NCBI GenBank assembly: GCA_910576975.1
Contig: CAJTJY010000018.1
Span: 20,578-84,577 of the forward strand
DNA: 64,000 nt
Source: an uncultured Lachnospiraceae bacterium
Lineage (GTDB): Bacteria; Bacillota; Clostridia; Lachnospirales; Lachnospiraceae
Direction of reading: 5' to 3'
The notes below the pieces were generated by a model. The model was not told the origin of the DNA. It ran no database searches and saw only the letters and a list, made by a program, of their open reading frames with translations. Shown here piece by piece: positions 41,731-50,411 of this stretch. A program made the position numbers and the translations under genes. Positions within the stretch are counted from its first letter, which is position 1, and the number at the start of each line of letters is the position of its first letter.

Positions 41731-42627
41731 TTACTTTGAAAAGCTTAAAAGACTGCAGGCAAGCTCCTTTCCAAGCGCCTGAGCCTCCTCCTTCGCTCCG
41801 CAAATCTGACCCTTTTTATAATGACTGCTCCCTTCCCCGGCATACATCCCAGTCAGCTTCAGCCTTCCTGTCTCCTGCTCTAGTCTGGCATAAGCGGCGA
41901 TCGGGGAGCTGCATCCACCTCCTAAGGCAGTTACAAAACTGCGTTCTGCCTGGGCGCACCAAGCGCTTTCCTGATCAAAAAAACTCTTCAGGCAAGAATA
42001 GTCTTCTCCCATTCTTCCCTGAACGGCGAGAATTCCCTGGCCTGCTGCGGGTAATAGCTCCTCTACCGAAAAGTAACGGCTGATCCTCTCTGACAGTCCC
42101 AAGCGCTTCAATCCCGCCGCCGCCAAAACCAGGGCGCCATATTCTCCCTGATCCAGCTTTTGAAGGCGGGTCAGCACATTTCCGCGAATGCTTTTGACTT
42201 CCATATCTGGAAACAGCTCCCTTAGCTGGAGCGCGCGCCTTGCGCTAGAGCATCCCAAAGGCAGCAGGGGATCTAGGCTATTGGCGCCTCTTTGCAAAAC
42301 TAGCACGTCCCTGGCGTCCTCCCTTTTGGAAAAACCCAGCAGCGGAAGATCTTCTGGCACCTGCATGGGCACATCCTTTAAGCTGTGGACAGACACATCG
42401 CTGCGATTTTCTCTGAGTGCATGATCCAGCTCTTTGACAAACAATCCTTTGCCTCCGATTTTATCCAGTGCGCGGTCTAAAATCCGGTCCCCGGTGGTCT
42501 TCATCGTCACAAGCTCTGGCTCAATCCCCTTACAAGAACGCCGAATCTCTGCCGCCAAAAGCTGCGCTTGTACCACCGCCAAGCGGCTCTCCCTGGTCCC
42601 AATTCTCATTTTCGGCACAATCTTCAC
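41731..42627 (-). CDS. hemC: Hydroxymethylbilane synthase
   Basis: 298 aa. It polymerises four porphobilinogens onto its dipyrromethane cofactor. RIGTRESRLAVVQAQLLA, HSLKDVPMQVPEDLPL and the cofactor-binding Cys in ALGGGCSSPIAAYA are present. The downstream TetM-like gene follows 88 bases later. It overlaps the sirC gene by four bases. Confidence 0.96.
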   Translation of the reverse strand: MKIVPKMRIGTRESRLAVVQAQLLAAEIRRSCKGIEPELVTMKTTGDRILDRALDKIGGKGLFVKELDHALRENRSDVSVHSLKDVPMQVPEDLPLLGFSKREDARDVLVLQRGANSLDPLLPLGCSSARRALQLRELFPDMEVKSIRGNVLTRLQKLDQGEYGALVLAAAGLKRLGLSERISRYFSVEELLPAAGQGILAVQGRMGEDYSCLKSFFDQESAWCAQAERSFVTALGGGCSSPIAAYARLEQETGRLKLTGMYAGEGSSHYKKGQICGAKEEAQALGKELACSLLSFSK

Positions 42628-43091
42628 GCTCCTTCCTCTGGTTGCAAGAGCAGCTTTCGGATATCCTTTGCCACCTTGGCTGCCTGACGGTGATCTTTCC
42701 CCTGCGCCGTTACTCCCACGACGATTTCACCCGCCTTTACAATTCCTGGAAAATAAAAATCACACTTTTCCTTATCCGACGCTACATTCACTGGGATATG
42801 CTTATGATTGCACTCTCGGAAAATGGCGTCATTCACCTGATGGTCATTGGTAGCCGCCAGGACAAAATCTTGCTCGCAAAGCTCGCTGGGACGATAGCTG
42901 CGGTATTCCAGGACCAGCTTTTGCTGCTCATGTGCCAGCGCTTGCAATTCCCTGGCAATCTCAGGGGCGACCACCGTAATCCTTGCTCCAAACAAAAGCA
43001 GCATCTTCACCCGCCGCAGGGCAATAGTCCCGCCCCCGAATACCCAGATCTCTTTATCATTCATATCCACAAACAAGGGAAAATAACCCAT
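42624..43091 (-). CDS. sirC: Precorrin-2 dehydrogenase / sirohaem synthase N-terminal domain
   Basis: 155 aa, a minimal NAD-binding form (Met8/CysG-N/SirC). VFGGGTIALRRVKMLLLFGA is the Rossmann motif, followed by LVLAATNDHQVNDAIF and VNVASDKEKCDFYFPGIV. It oxidises precorrin-2 to sirohydrochlorin, the entry to the anaerobic cobalt-early B12 route. No chelatase domain is obvious beyond this. It overlaps both neighbours by a few bases. Confidence 0.9.
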   Translation of the reverse strand: MGYFPLFVDMNDKEIWVFGGGTIALRRVKMLLLFGARITVVAPEIARELQALAHEQQKLVLEYRSYRPSELCEQDFVLAATNDHQVNDAIFRECNHKHIPVNVASDKEKCDFYFPGIVKAGEIVVGVTAQGKDHRQAAKVAKDIRKLLLQPEEGA

Positions 43092-43603
43092 TATTGCACC
43101 GCCTCCGAAAATGCCTGCCGGATGCTGTCGTAATGAAGAAAAATCCCTTGCCTTGCCAGCTCTTCAATCTGGGCTTTGTCTGCCAGCATATACCCCGCCG
43201 CTTCCGCTTGCTGCAGCCTGACGTCGGACTCATCAAAATCCAATACGAACCGGTAGACGTCTACGAAATAATTATCTCCTTCCTCTGGATTCTCCCGCTG
43301 GTAAGTAAACAGATATCCTCCCTCGCAGTCTGACACGTCAAGTCCTGTCTCTTCCTTTACTTCCCGCAGCACTGCGTCTTTTGAATCCTCCCCTGCAAGC
43401 GCTGCGCCGCCGGAAACCTCCCACCAGCCAGGCGCCCAGGCTTTGGTCATCACCCGCCTGGTAATCAGAAATTTCCCATCTGGGCGCATGATTACGCCTA
43501 GCACCGTGAGATGATATTCGCCTTCCTTCATATGCCAGTCATTTCGCTTCATGGTCTTTCCAGTCCGTTGTTTGTTTCTATCATAAATATCCCACAATTC
43601 CAT
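43091..43603 (-). CDS. NUDIX hydrolase
   Basis: 170 aa. NUDIX box GGAALAGEDSKDAVLREVKEETGL (in pieces, G-x5-E-x7-REVxEETG, about residues 63-86) is intact, and the N-terminus MELWDIYDRNKQRTGKTMKR is typical of isopentenyl-diphosphate-isomerase-like NUDIX proteins. The substrate is unknown. It is embedded in the tetrapyrrole operon between hemA and sirC, overlapping sirC by one base. Confidence 0.85.
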   Translation of the reverse strand: MELWDIYDRNKQRTGKTMKRNDWHMKEGEYHLTVLGVIMRPDGKFLITRRVMTKAWAPGWWEVSGGAALAGEDSKDAVLREVKEETGLDVSDCEGGYLFTYQRENPEEGDNYFVDVYRFVLDFDESDVRLQQAEAAGYMLADKAQIEELARQGIFLHYDSIRQAFSEAVQ

Positions 43604-43628
43604 TGCGTTTTCGTTCCTTTCTAACGAT

Positions 43629-44879
43629 CTATGAACTCTTATATATGTTTTCCATAATCTCTACTGTCCTTCGCAAGGTCTCCTGTTCCGCCTGGTCGCG
43701 CAATTCAAACAGCAGCTTGCCCACCACTTTTGCCGCAGTATCTTGCACCCGTTTCTGAAACAGCTCTTTTTCTTGTTCTGACAGCTCTAAATGACGCAAG
43801 GGCTTTTCAAGCCTCCATATCAATTCCTTTGCGGCATCTTCCCCGATTTGCTGAATCCTGGGTGCCAGATCCCGGCACTGCTGCCAGTCCTCAAATTTTT
43901 GGATTTCTTCTTTTAAAATCTCTTCCGCCTGCTGGTACTGATAACGCATTTGTTCTGACTGTAGCTCCACGGGAAGGCTGTCCATGTCAAAATAGCGCAC
44001 ATGTTCCAGCCTGGCAATCGCAGGCTCCATGTCCCTGGGAACCGCTAGATCCAAAAAGACCTGTTCTTGTCCCTTTTTAACATGAACTTCTTTGCAACAG
44101 CCCAGGATCCCTTCCCTGGTAATCGTGAAATTGGGGCTTGCCGTTGCCGATACCACGAAATCACACCTCGGAATATACTGATACCGTTCCCCGTAATCCA
44201 TGCGTTTTGCCCCTTTGGGGATATTCACCATGCCGCTTCGATACTGGCGGACTGTGACAGCGACATCTGCCCCTTCCTCCATAAGCGCCTGCGCTGTCAG
44301 CTTTCCCATCTCCCCGTTTCCAATCACGAGGCAGCATTTCCCTTTGAGGCGATATCCCAGGCTTTTCAAAAACTCCACGGCGTGATGCGCCGCTGAAAAA
44401 TTCGCCTTGTCCAAAACTACATGGGACTTCACCCGCTTTCCCGCAGTGACCGCCATGCGAAACAACACCTCTAGCACCTGGTCGGCGCATTCCTGTTCCC
44501 TGGCAAAGGCAAGCGCTTCTTTTACCTGGGTTAAAATCTGGTCTTCTCCCATGATTTGGGATTTCAGCCCTGCGCTTAAATAAAATAAATGCTCCACCGC
44601 CTGTCTATTTTCACGCTCCACCAAATATGCTGCATATTCCTGTGCGGATAGCCCCTTTAAGCCGCACAAGAATTCCGAAAGCACAATCTTGGAATCTTTT
44701 GCAAGGCTGAGCCACAATTCCATCCGGTTGCAGGTGGAAATCAGGACGCATCCTCGTATCTCGGAATTTTTCTGGATCTGATCCATCGCAGAAGCCATCG
44801 CCTTTTTGGTAAAAGAAAAACTCTGCCTGATATCGATTTGCGCCGTGGTATAATCTATTCCAATCATCTTTAAATTCAT
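43629..44879 (-). CDS. hemA: Glutamyl-tRNA reductase
   Basis: 416 aa. It is NADPH-dependent and converts glutamyl-tRNA to glutamate-1-semialdehyde. VLISTCNRMELWLS contains the catalytic Cys, GEDQILTQVKEALAFARE and CLVIGNGEMGKLTAQAL (NADPH site) follow, and the C-terminal dimerisation helix is complete. The start at 44879 follows GGGGGAAA by a few bases. It is the first enzyme of tetrapyrrole synthesis but lies in the middle of the operon. Confidence 0.95.
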   Translation of the reverse strand: MNLKMIGIDYTTAQIDIRQSFSFTKKAMASAMDQIQKNSEIRGCVLISTCNRMELWLSLAKDSKIVLSEFLCGLKGLSAQEYAAYLVERENRQAVEHLFYLSAGLKSQIMGEDQILTQVKEALAFAREQECADQVLEVLFRMAVTAGKRVKSHVVLDKANFSAAHHAVEFLKSLGYRLKGKCCLVIGNGEMGKLTAQALMEEGADVAVTVRQYRSGMVNIPKGAKRMDYGERYQYIPRCDFVVSATASPNFTITREGILGCCKEVHVKKGQEQVFLDLAVPRDMEPAIARLEHVRYFDMDSLPVELQSEQMRYQYQQAEEILKEEIQKFEDWQQCRDLAPRIQQIGEDAAKELIWRLEKPLRHLELSEQEKELFQKRVQDTAAKVVGKLLFELRDQAEQETLRRTVEIMENIYKSS

Positions 44880-44913
44880 GATTTCCCCCATTCTGTGCGC
44901 TTCACATCACAAA

Positions 44914-45555
44914 CTATCTCTTATACAATTGATACAGCAGCGCATTTACAACCGCCGCCGCTACGTTGCTTCCGCCTTTCTGCCCCTTTGCGATAATATA
45001 TGGCACTTTGAGGCTGCATATCAGCTCTTTGGACTGCTCGACATTGACAAATCCCACTGGCGTCCCAATCACCAGGGCGGGCGCAAGCTCTCGTTCCTGT
45101 ACTAGCTCGTAAATTCGTACTAACGCCGTCGGGGCATTTCCGATTGCAAAAATAACGGGACCCTCTAGCCCTGCCGCCTTCTCCATACAGGCCGCTGCCC
45201 GCGTGGTTCCATTTTGCTTTGCTTTCTGCGCCACGTCGTCATCGCCCATAAAATTATAAGCCTCAATGCCAAGCTGCTTCAACGCCTGTTTGTTTATTCC
45301 CGCCATCGCCATCTGGGTATCCGTCACGATGGAGGCCCGGTTTCTTATTGCGTCAAGCGCCCGTTCCAGCACATCCTTGGAAAATATAAGATTTTTCACA
45401 TAATCAAAATCAGCCGTAGTATGAATCACCCGCTTGACAATGGACGCACACGGCTCGTCTGGCGTCCACCCCATTTCGTTTAATTTCTGGGTAATGATTT
45501 GAAAGCTGCGCTCCTCAATTTCTTTGGGCAGTACCTGTTCTAATTGTATTTTCAT
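44914..45555 (-). CDS. cbiC: Precorrin-8X methylmutase (cobalt-precorrin-8 methylmutase)
   Basis: 213 aa. It moves a methyl group from C-11 to C-12 of the corrin ring to give (cobyrinate) cobalt hydrogenobyrinate. RVIHTTADFDYVKNLIFS, IVTDTQMAMAGINKQAL and IGNAPTALVRIYEL with the catalytic-loop GTPVGFVNVEQSKE. It ends 34 bases before hemA starts and overlaps cbiP. Confidence 0.95.
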   Translation of the reverse strand: MKIQLEQVLPKEIEERSFQIITQKLNEMGWTPDEPCASIVKRVIHTTADFDYVKNLIFSKDVLERALDAIRNRASIVTDTQMAMAGINKQALKQLGIEAYNFMGDDDVAQKAKQNGTTRAAACMEKAAGLEGPVIFAIGNAPTALVRIYELVQERELAPALVIGTPVGFVNVEQSKELICSLKVPYIIAKGQKGGSNVAAAVVNALLYQLYKR

Positions 45556-47081
45556 CGCTGCACCTCCATGATACGGTAAACCGCCTCCATATCCAAATGG
45601 CTTCGCAAGGTGTCCGCCAGCAGGTTATATTGTGTTTCCTTATATTCTCTGCGGCTTTGCTCCTTTGCATGTGTAAAAACGACTCCTTTTTTTTGGGCGA
45701 GACACGAAAGCAATTCGCCCGCAATCCCATCTGCATCAAAAATCCCGTGGACGTATGTGCCATAAACGTTGTCCAGACAGCAGCCGTCCGCTTCCAATTC
45801 CTGGCTCGCCCCGGTCTGTGCCGCTATCTTTGCCATAGAAGCCGCCCCTTGTCCTTGGAACACCTCTGTCCTCCCCATGTGAATCTCATAACCTTCCAGC
45901 GCAAGCCCCGATAAGCCTTTCAAAACCCCTGAAAGAGTTCCCAGGCGCCCCCGTACCTGTGTTCTCGTCTTATTTTCTGTCAAAGTGGTCACCAAAGGCA
46001 GCAGCCCCATGCCTCTGATATCGCCTCCGCTTTCTACCTGCTGCGGATCCGAAATCGTCCTGCCCAGCATCTGATAACCGCCGCAAATGCCGAACACGGC
46101 GCAGCCCCCTTTTACGGCTCTGCAAATTGCCGCTTCCAACCCGGTCTCTCTAAGCCATCGCAAATCATCGAGCGTATTCTTCGTACCTGGCAGCAGAATC
46201 ATATCTGGCGCTTTCAACTGAGAAAGGCTGGTCACATAGTGAAGGTTTACCTGCTCTCGTCCCTCTAAAACTGCAAAATCTGTAAAATTAGAAATATGTG
46301 GCAGACGGATCACAGAAAGATCCAGCAGCGCCCCTGGATTATTTGCCGCAAAACGCATCGTCAGGCTGTCCTCCTCCTCAATGTCCACCTGCATATAAGG
46401 CACCACTCCCATGACCGGGATTTTGGTGATTTGCCGTATCATTTCCACGCCTGGCTCTAAGATGCTTTGGTCACCCCGGAATTTATTGATAATAATCCCC
46501 TGGACCCTTGCCCTTTCTTCTGGCTTTAGGAGCATTACCGTGCCTGCAAGCTGAGCAAAGACGCCTCCCCGGTCAATATCTCCCGCCAGAAGCACTGGGG
46601 CGTCCAAAAGCTCTGCCAGTCCCATGTTTACAATATCTTCTTGATTTAAGTTAATTTCTGCCGGAGAGCCAGCCCCTTCGACTACGATCACCTCGTATTG
46701 CTGCTCCAACTGGCGGTATGCCTTTAAGATTTCTGGGATCAACTGCTTCTTATAAGAAAAATATTCTTTGGCGCTCATATTTGCCCGAACTTCCCCACCT
46801 ACAATGACCTGGGAACCAGTATCGCAAGTAGGCTTTAACAATACAGGATTCATCAAAACAGAGGGCTCCACGCCTGCCGCCTCCGCCTGTACTGCCTGGG
46901 CGCGGCCCAGTTCCAGCCCTTGTTTGGTGACGAAAGAATTTAACGCCATATTTTGGGATTTAAAAGGACAGACCCGATAGCCGTCCTGCTTAAAGATGCG
47001 GCACAATCCTGCGACAATCAGGCTTTTGCCGACGCCCGACATCGTGCCCTGTATCATGATCACTTTTGCCTTTTTGTCCAT
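45552..47081 (-). CDS. cbiP: Cobyric acid synthase
   Basis: 509 aa glutamine amidotransferase. It amidates carboxyls b, d, e and g of adenosylcobyrinate diamide. N-terminal ATPase part: MIQGTMSGVGKSLIVAGLCR (P-loop), VVEGAGSPAEINL. C-terminal GATase part: FGICGGYQMLGRTI (nucleophilic Cys) and the YEIHMGRTE/GTYVHGIFD segments. It overlaps cbiC and the CobD-like gene, so it is tightly co-translated. Confidence 0.96.
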   Translation of the reverse strand: MDKKAKVIMIQGTMSGVGKSLIVAGLCRIFKQDGYRVCPFKSQNMALNSFVTKQGLELGRAQAVQAEAAGVEPSVLMNPVLLKPTCDTGSQVIVGGEVRANMSAKEYFSYKKQLIPEILKAYRQLEQQYEVIVVEGAGSPAEINLNQEDIVNMGLAELLDAPVLLAGDIDRGGVFAQLAGTVMLLKPEERARVQGIIINKFRGDQSILEPGVEMIRQITKIPVMGVVPYMQVDIEEEDSLTMRFAANNPGALLDLSVIRLPHISNFTDFAVLEGREQVNLHYVTSLSQLKAPDMILLPGTKNTLDDLRWLRETGLEAAICRAVKGGCAVFGICGGYQMLGRTISDPQQVESGGDIRGMGLLPLVTTLTENKTRTQVRGRLGTLSGVLKGLSGLALEGYEIHMGRTEVFQGQGAASMAKIAAQTGASQELEADGCCLDNVYGTYVHGIFDADGIAGELLSCLAQKKGVVFTHAKEQSRREYKETQYNLLADTLRSHLDMEAVYRIMEVQR

Positions 47082-48169
47082 ATCTGTCCCTCTTTCTGAT
47101 TCACCGTCTGCCTAATCTGACACAACGCCTGAATCAGCCGTTCATTTTCCTCTCTGGCGCACACCGCAATGCGATACCACCCTTTCAAAAGCCCCGGGAA
47201 ATTACTGCAATCCCGGATCTGTATCTTATGTTCCAAAAGCAGCTCGGAAAGTCCCAGGATGCTTGAGAAAAAAATAAAATTGGCGGCATGTCCATAAACT
47301 TCTATAAAAAATCCTCGTTTATCTTCAGAAGAAAATAAGGAGAGCTGTTCTAACAGAAACTGCTTCTCCTCCTTTAGCGCCTTCCTGGTTTTCACCAAAA
47401 ATCCTGTTTCTTTTGCTGCCGCAATCCCTGCCTCCTGCGCTGGGAGCGACACATTCCAGGGCTGGACACACGCCCGCATCCTCTGTAAGAGCATGGCGTC
47501 GGCGCTCAATCCGTAGCCCAGCCGAAGTCCTGGAATCCCAAAGGTCTTTGTAAACGCTTTGATCACAAACAAGCGCCGAGACTGGTTTAAGTATGATTTC
47601 ATGCTGCAGCCCGTCCCATCTGCTGACTCCATAAAATCCACAAAGCATTCATCCACTACCAACAATGTATTTGTCTCTTGACAGCGCTTTAACAGCTTGC
47701 CCATCATCCGCCTGTCTGTCACTGTTCCAGTCGGATTGTTGGGATTGCAGACAAACATCATGTCAATGGAAGCGTCTAACGCGGCTGGAAGCTCCCGAAG
47801 CAAAAATCCCTGCCGCTCCAATAGATATTCATATGCAATCTCACAGTCGACGCTTTTTAACGCCTGTTCGTACTCCTGGAACGTGGGAACGATAAGTAGC
47901 GCTTTCTTTGGCTTTATGGCAAGAGCCAGCGTAAAAATAATCTCCGCCGCGCCATTTGCACATAAGATCTGTCCTGCGTCCAAATGCTCTAGCCTTGCAA
48001 TCGCCTGCCGCAGCCTGAGACAATCTGGCTGCGGATAATGGCACGCCTTGTCCATGGCAGACCTTGCCGCCTCCACTACTGGCTTAGGCGCTCCAAGAAA
48101 ATTAATATTCGCTGAAAAATCAATAAAATCGGGATAATTCCAATAATCCCCGCCATGCTGATACATCAT
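47060..48169 (-). CDS. cobD: CobD-like threonine-phosphate decarboxylase (PLP aminotransferase fold)
   Basis: 369 aa fold-type I PLP enzyme. GGDYWNYPDFIDFSANINFL at the start, ANGAAEIIFTLALA, FVCNPNNPTG, LLVVDECFVDF and IKAFTKTFGIPGLRLGYG with the PLP lysine. The start motif and its place between a CbiB and a CbiP gene indicate the L-threonine-O-3-phosphate decarboxylase that supplies aminopropanol phosphate. The histidinol-phosphate aminotransferase family is similar, so this rests partly on context. GGAG six bases upstream sets the start at 48169. Confidence 0.85.
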   Translation of the reverse strand: MMYQHGGDYWNYPDFIDFSANINFLGAPKPVVEAARSAMDKACHYPQPDCLRLRQAIARLEHLDAGQILCANGAAEIIFTLALAIKPKKALLIVPTFQEYEQALKSVDCEIAYEYLLERQGFLLRELPAALDASIDMMFVCNPNNPTGTVTDRRMMGKLLKRCQETNTLLVVDECFVDFMESADGTGCSMKSYLNQSRRLFVIKAFTKTFGIPGLRLGYGLSADAMLLQRMRACVQPWNVSLPAQEAGIAAAKETGFLVKTRKALKEEKQFLLEQLSLFSSEDKRGFFIEVYGHAANFIFFSSILGLSELLLEHKIQIRDCSNFPGLLKGWYRIAVCAREENERLIQALCQIRQTVNQKEGQIWTKRQK

Positions 48170-48196
48170 TCTTTTCTCCAAAATCAGCATGGACTG

Positions 48197-48643
48197 CTAT
48201 GCCATGTCTCTATAAATGCCCGCAATGTTGCCTGCCGTTTCTGGATAATTATCTTTCAAATACATAAGATACTGCAGGGCTGTTCCCTCATATAGATGGA
48301 TATCCCCAAGCAAGCTCACTTCATAACAGTTTCGAATCACATTGATAATGCATTCTTCCGTGTGATCTTCCTTGCAGTTCTTACACTCTTTTAAAATATG
48401 TGCGATTCCAGTCTCCAGTTCCGCCTCCTCAAATGATTTTAGGTCAATGATGGGAAGCTGGCTTGCTCCTCCTGCAACTTCCTTTTTCGGCGTTCTCTTA
48501 TATTCTTTGATACATTGTTTCGCAAAGCCGATATTACACGCCCTTCCCTGACACTGACCGCACAATCCTTCCCCTCTGCAGCAGTTTTCGAGATCATCTT
48601 CAATTAAATCCGCATTTAATCCTTTGTTTTCTACATGTTCCAT
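48197..48643 (-). CDS. Cys-rich conserved hypothetical protein in B12 operon
   Basis: 148 aa, not recognised as a characterised enzyme. The N-terminal third holds CCRGEGLCGQCQGRACNIGF and the middle CKNCKEDHTEECII, so ten or more Cys in two clusters suggest bound Fe-S or zinc. No signal peptide or membrane segment. AAGGAG seven bases before 48643 fixes the start. Its place between cbiB and the CobD-like gene in an operon for cobalamin suggests metal or redox service to the pathway, which is only inference. Confidence 0.6.
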   Translation of the reverse strand: MEHVENKGLNADLIEDDLENCCRGEGLCGQCQGRACNIGFAKQCIKEYKRTPKKEVAGGASQLPIIDLKSFEEAELETGIAHILKECKNCKEDHTEECIINVIRNCYEVSLLGDIHLYEGTALQYLMYLKDNYPETAGNIAGIYRDMA

Positions 48644-48679
48644 CTGCATTCTCCTTCTATCATTTCCTAGCGCCTACGC

Positions 48680-49660
48680 CTATGCTACCGACAGTAATAT
48701 GATTCCGCATTTCAATGCTAGCGCCAATGCGGCTGTCAGATACACTGTATCATACATCAAACGGCAGCTTCTTGCAATATCTTCCCGTTCCACAGGACGA
48801 GTCTCCTCTCCGATATAGGGCTTTTGATATTTCTCCCCGAAATACCATGCGTCCCCGGCAAGCCGCACCCCCAAGGCGCCAGCCATTACCGCCTCCGTCT
48901 GAGCAGAATTAGGGCTGGCATGGCAATACCTGTCCCGCCAAAAAATCCGCCATGCATTCCTGCCGTCTTGCCCGCTGATCGAAGATGCCAAAATCATCAG
49001 CAAAGCGCTGACTCTGGCTGGAATGAAATTCACAAAATCGTCTAATTTCGCCGCCGCCGTCCCAAAATAGCGGTAGGCGTCGTTCTTATATCCTACCATG
49101 GAGTCCATCGTATTGATAGTTTTATAGAGAACTCCGCCAGCGCCGCCAAAGCATGTCATAAAAAGCAGCGGGGCAACTGCCCCGTCAGACGTATTCTCGG
49201 CAACGGTCTCCACTGCCGCCCGGATCACGCCTGCCTCGTCCAGCCTGTCTGTATCTCTTCCCACAATCATGGAAACTGCTTCCCTGCCGGCGGCAAGCCC
49301 CTCTATGCGCAGCGCTTCTTCCACTTTCATGCTCTCTGTCTTCAATGATTTAGCGGCAAGCATAGAGCCGCACATTGCCGCCTCCACGACGATCCCTGCC
49401 ACTGGGTGAAACAGGTAACAAAGTCTCAACGCAGCCATGGCCACACCTGTAACGCTTGCAGGAACGAAAACAGCCAGCACGATGCCCGCCAGCCTTTCGC
49501 CGCGCTTTGTACTAGGAAACAGACGCCGCAACACCTGTTCCAAGCGCTGAATCAGCCAGCCGATTGCCATCACCGGATGATACCAGCCTTTCGGATCCCC
49601 GATCACGGCGTCTAACAAGATTCCCAGAAACAACGCTGCCGTATGATAACATAAGTACAT
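48680..49660 (-). CDS. cbiB: Adenosylcobinamide-phosphate synthase
   Basis: 326 aa polytopic membrane protein. It joins aminopropanol phosphate to cobyric acid. LDAVIGDPKGWYHPVMAIGW, VETVAENTSDGAVAPLLFM and NTMDSMVGYKNDAYRYFGTA match CbiB, with hydrophobic segments near both ends. It is 36 bases upstream of the Cys-rich gene and 24 downstream of the alarmone synthetase gene. Confidence 0.95.
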   Translation of the reverse strand: MYLCYHTAALFLGILLDAVIGDPKGWYHPVMAIGWLIQRLEQVLRRLFPSTKRGERLAGIVLAVFVPASVTGVAMAALRLCYLFHPVAGIVVEAAMCGSMLAAKSLKTESMKVEEALRIEGLAAGREAVSMIVGRDTDRLDEAGVIRAAVETVAENTSDGAVAPLLFMTCFGGAGGVLYKTINTMDSMVGYKNDAYRYFGTAAAKLDDFVNFIPARVSALLMILASSISGQDGRNAWRIFWRDRYCHASPNSAQTEAVMAGALGVRLAGDAWYFGEKYQKPYIGEETRPVEREDIARSCRLMYDTVYLTAALALALKCGIILLSVA

Positions 49661-49684
49661 TCTTTTCCCATCCCTTTTAAATAT

Positions 49685-50308
49685 TTATATGGCTTTTTGC
49701 TGTTCCTGGCGCTGCTTGCCCTCGCTGTGCAGCTCAAAGCGGCTCTCAATCTCCACCAGCATGTCCGCATATTGCTTTAGTTCTGCCGCCAGCCTGTCTC
49801 TGCCAATCCTTGCTGACTTCTTATATAAAATCCGGTGCTCCATGCTTGCCCAGAAATCCATCGACATGGTGCGAAACTGAATCTCCACCGGAAAATACTC
49901 CATGCCGTCCAAGCAGTAAACAGGAATTCCCACGATCACATGATAACTGCGGTACCCATTTGGCTTAGGCTCCCTAATGTAGTCCCTCTCCCGTACCACG
50001 ATCAAGTCTGCCTGTCTTTTCAAGGCGTCGACCAAATTATAAATATCGTCCACAAAGTAACAGATCACCCTCACCCCTGCTATATCCTGCAGGTAGTCCT
50101 TGGCATTCATTACCGTGGGCTCCTTGTCTTTCTTTCTCAATTTATCTTCCAGGCTTTTCTTCTTCTTCATCCGGCTTTGGATATTATGAATCGGCCGCCC
50201 TGCCAAATCTTCATATAGATTATGTTTTAAAACATGCAATCTGGCAAGCAATACTTCCTTGGCGTCCTCATAGGGCTGGATAAATGTATAATATTCTTCC
50301 TCTGTCAT
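49685..50308 (-). CDS. Small alarmone synthetase (RelA/SpoT synthetase domain)
   Basis: 207 aa with only the (p)ppGpp synthetase domain, similar to RelP/RelQ (YwaC/YjbM). IQSRMKKKKSLEDKLRKK (GTP/ATP-binding basic segment), DIAGVRVICYFVDDIYNL, EPKPNGYRSYHVIVGI and VEIQFRTMSMDFWASMEH are typical. There is no hydrolase domain and no ACT or TGS domain. It probably makes (p)ppGpp from GDP/GTP and ATP under stress. It heads the long B12/tetrapyrrole operon. Confidence 0.9.
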   Translation of the reverse strand: MTEEEYYTFIQPYEDAKEVLLARLHVLKHNLYEDLAGRPIHNIQSRMKKKKSLEDKLRKKDKEPTVMNAKDYLQDIAGVRVICYFVDDIYNLVDALKRQADLIVVRERDYIREPKPNGYRSYHVIVGIPVYCLDGMEYFPVEIQFRTMSMDFWASMEHRILYKKSARIGRDRLAAELKQYADMLVEIESRFELHSEGKQRQEQQKAI

Positions 50309-50341
50309 GAGCTATCGCTTCCTCCTTATGTCACTCACTGT

Positions 50342-50347
50342 AGTATA
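50342..50347 (-). promoter_or_regulatory. Extended -10 of the B12/tetrapyrrole operon
   Basis: Minus strand TGG-TATACT, about 35 bases before the alarmone synthetase start. No good -35 is seen. It is the only promoter-like site found ahead of the operon 50308 to 35104. No cobalamin riboswitch is visible here. Confidence 0.4.
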
Positions 50348-50411
50348 CCAGATCCTGGATGGAAAATCATGAAAATTTCAAGTACAAACTATAAATAATT
50401 TATAAAAATTT

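Noticed and set aside
50309..50411. Cobalamin riboswitch upstream of the B12/tetrapyrrole operon
   Set aside because: About 100 bases only, and no B12-box-like sequence seen on the coding strand; the leader of the operon at 63849 also lacks one.
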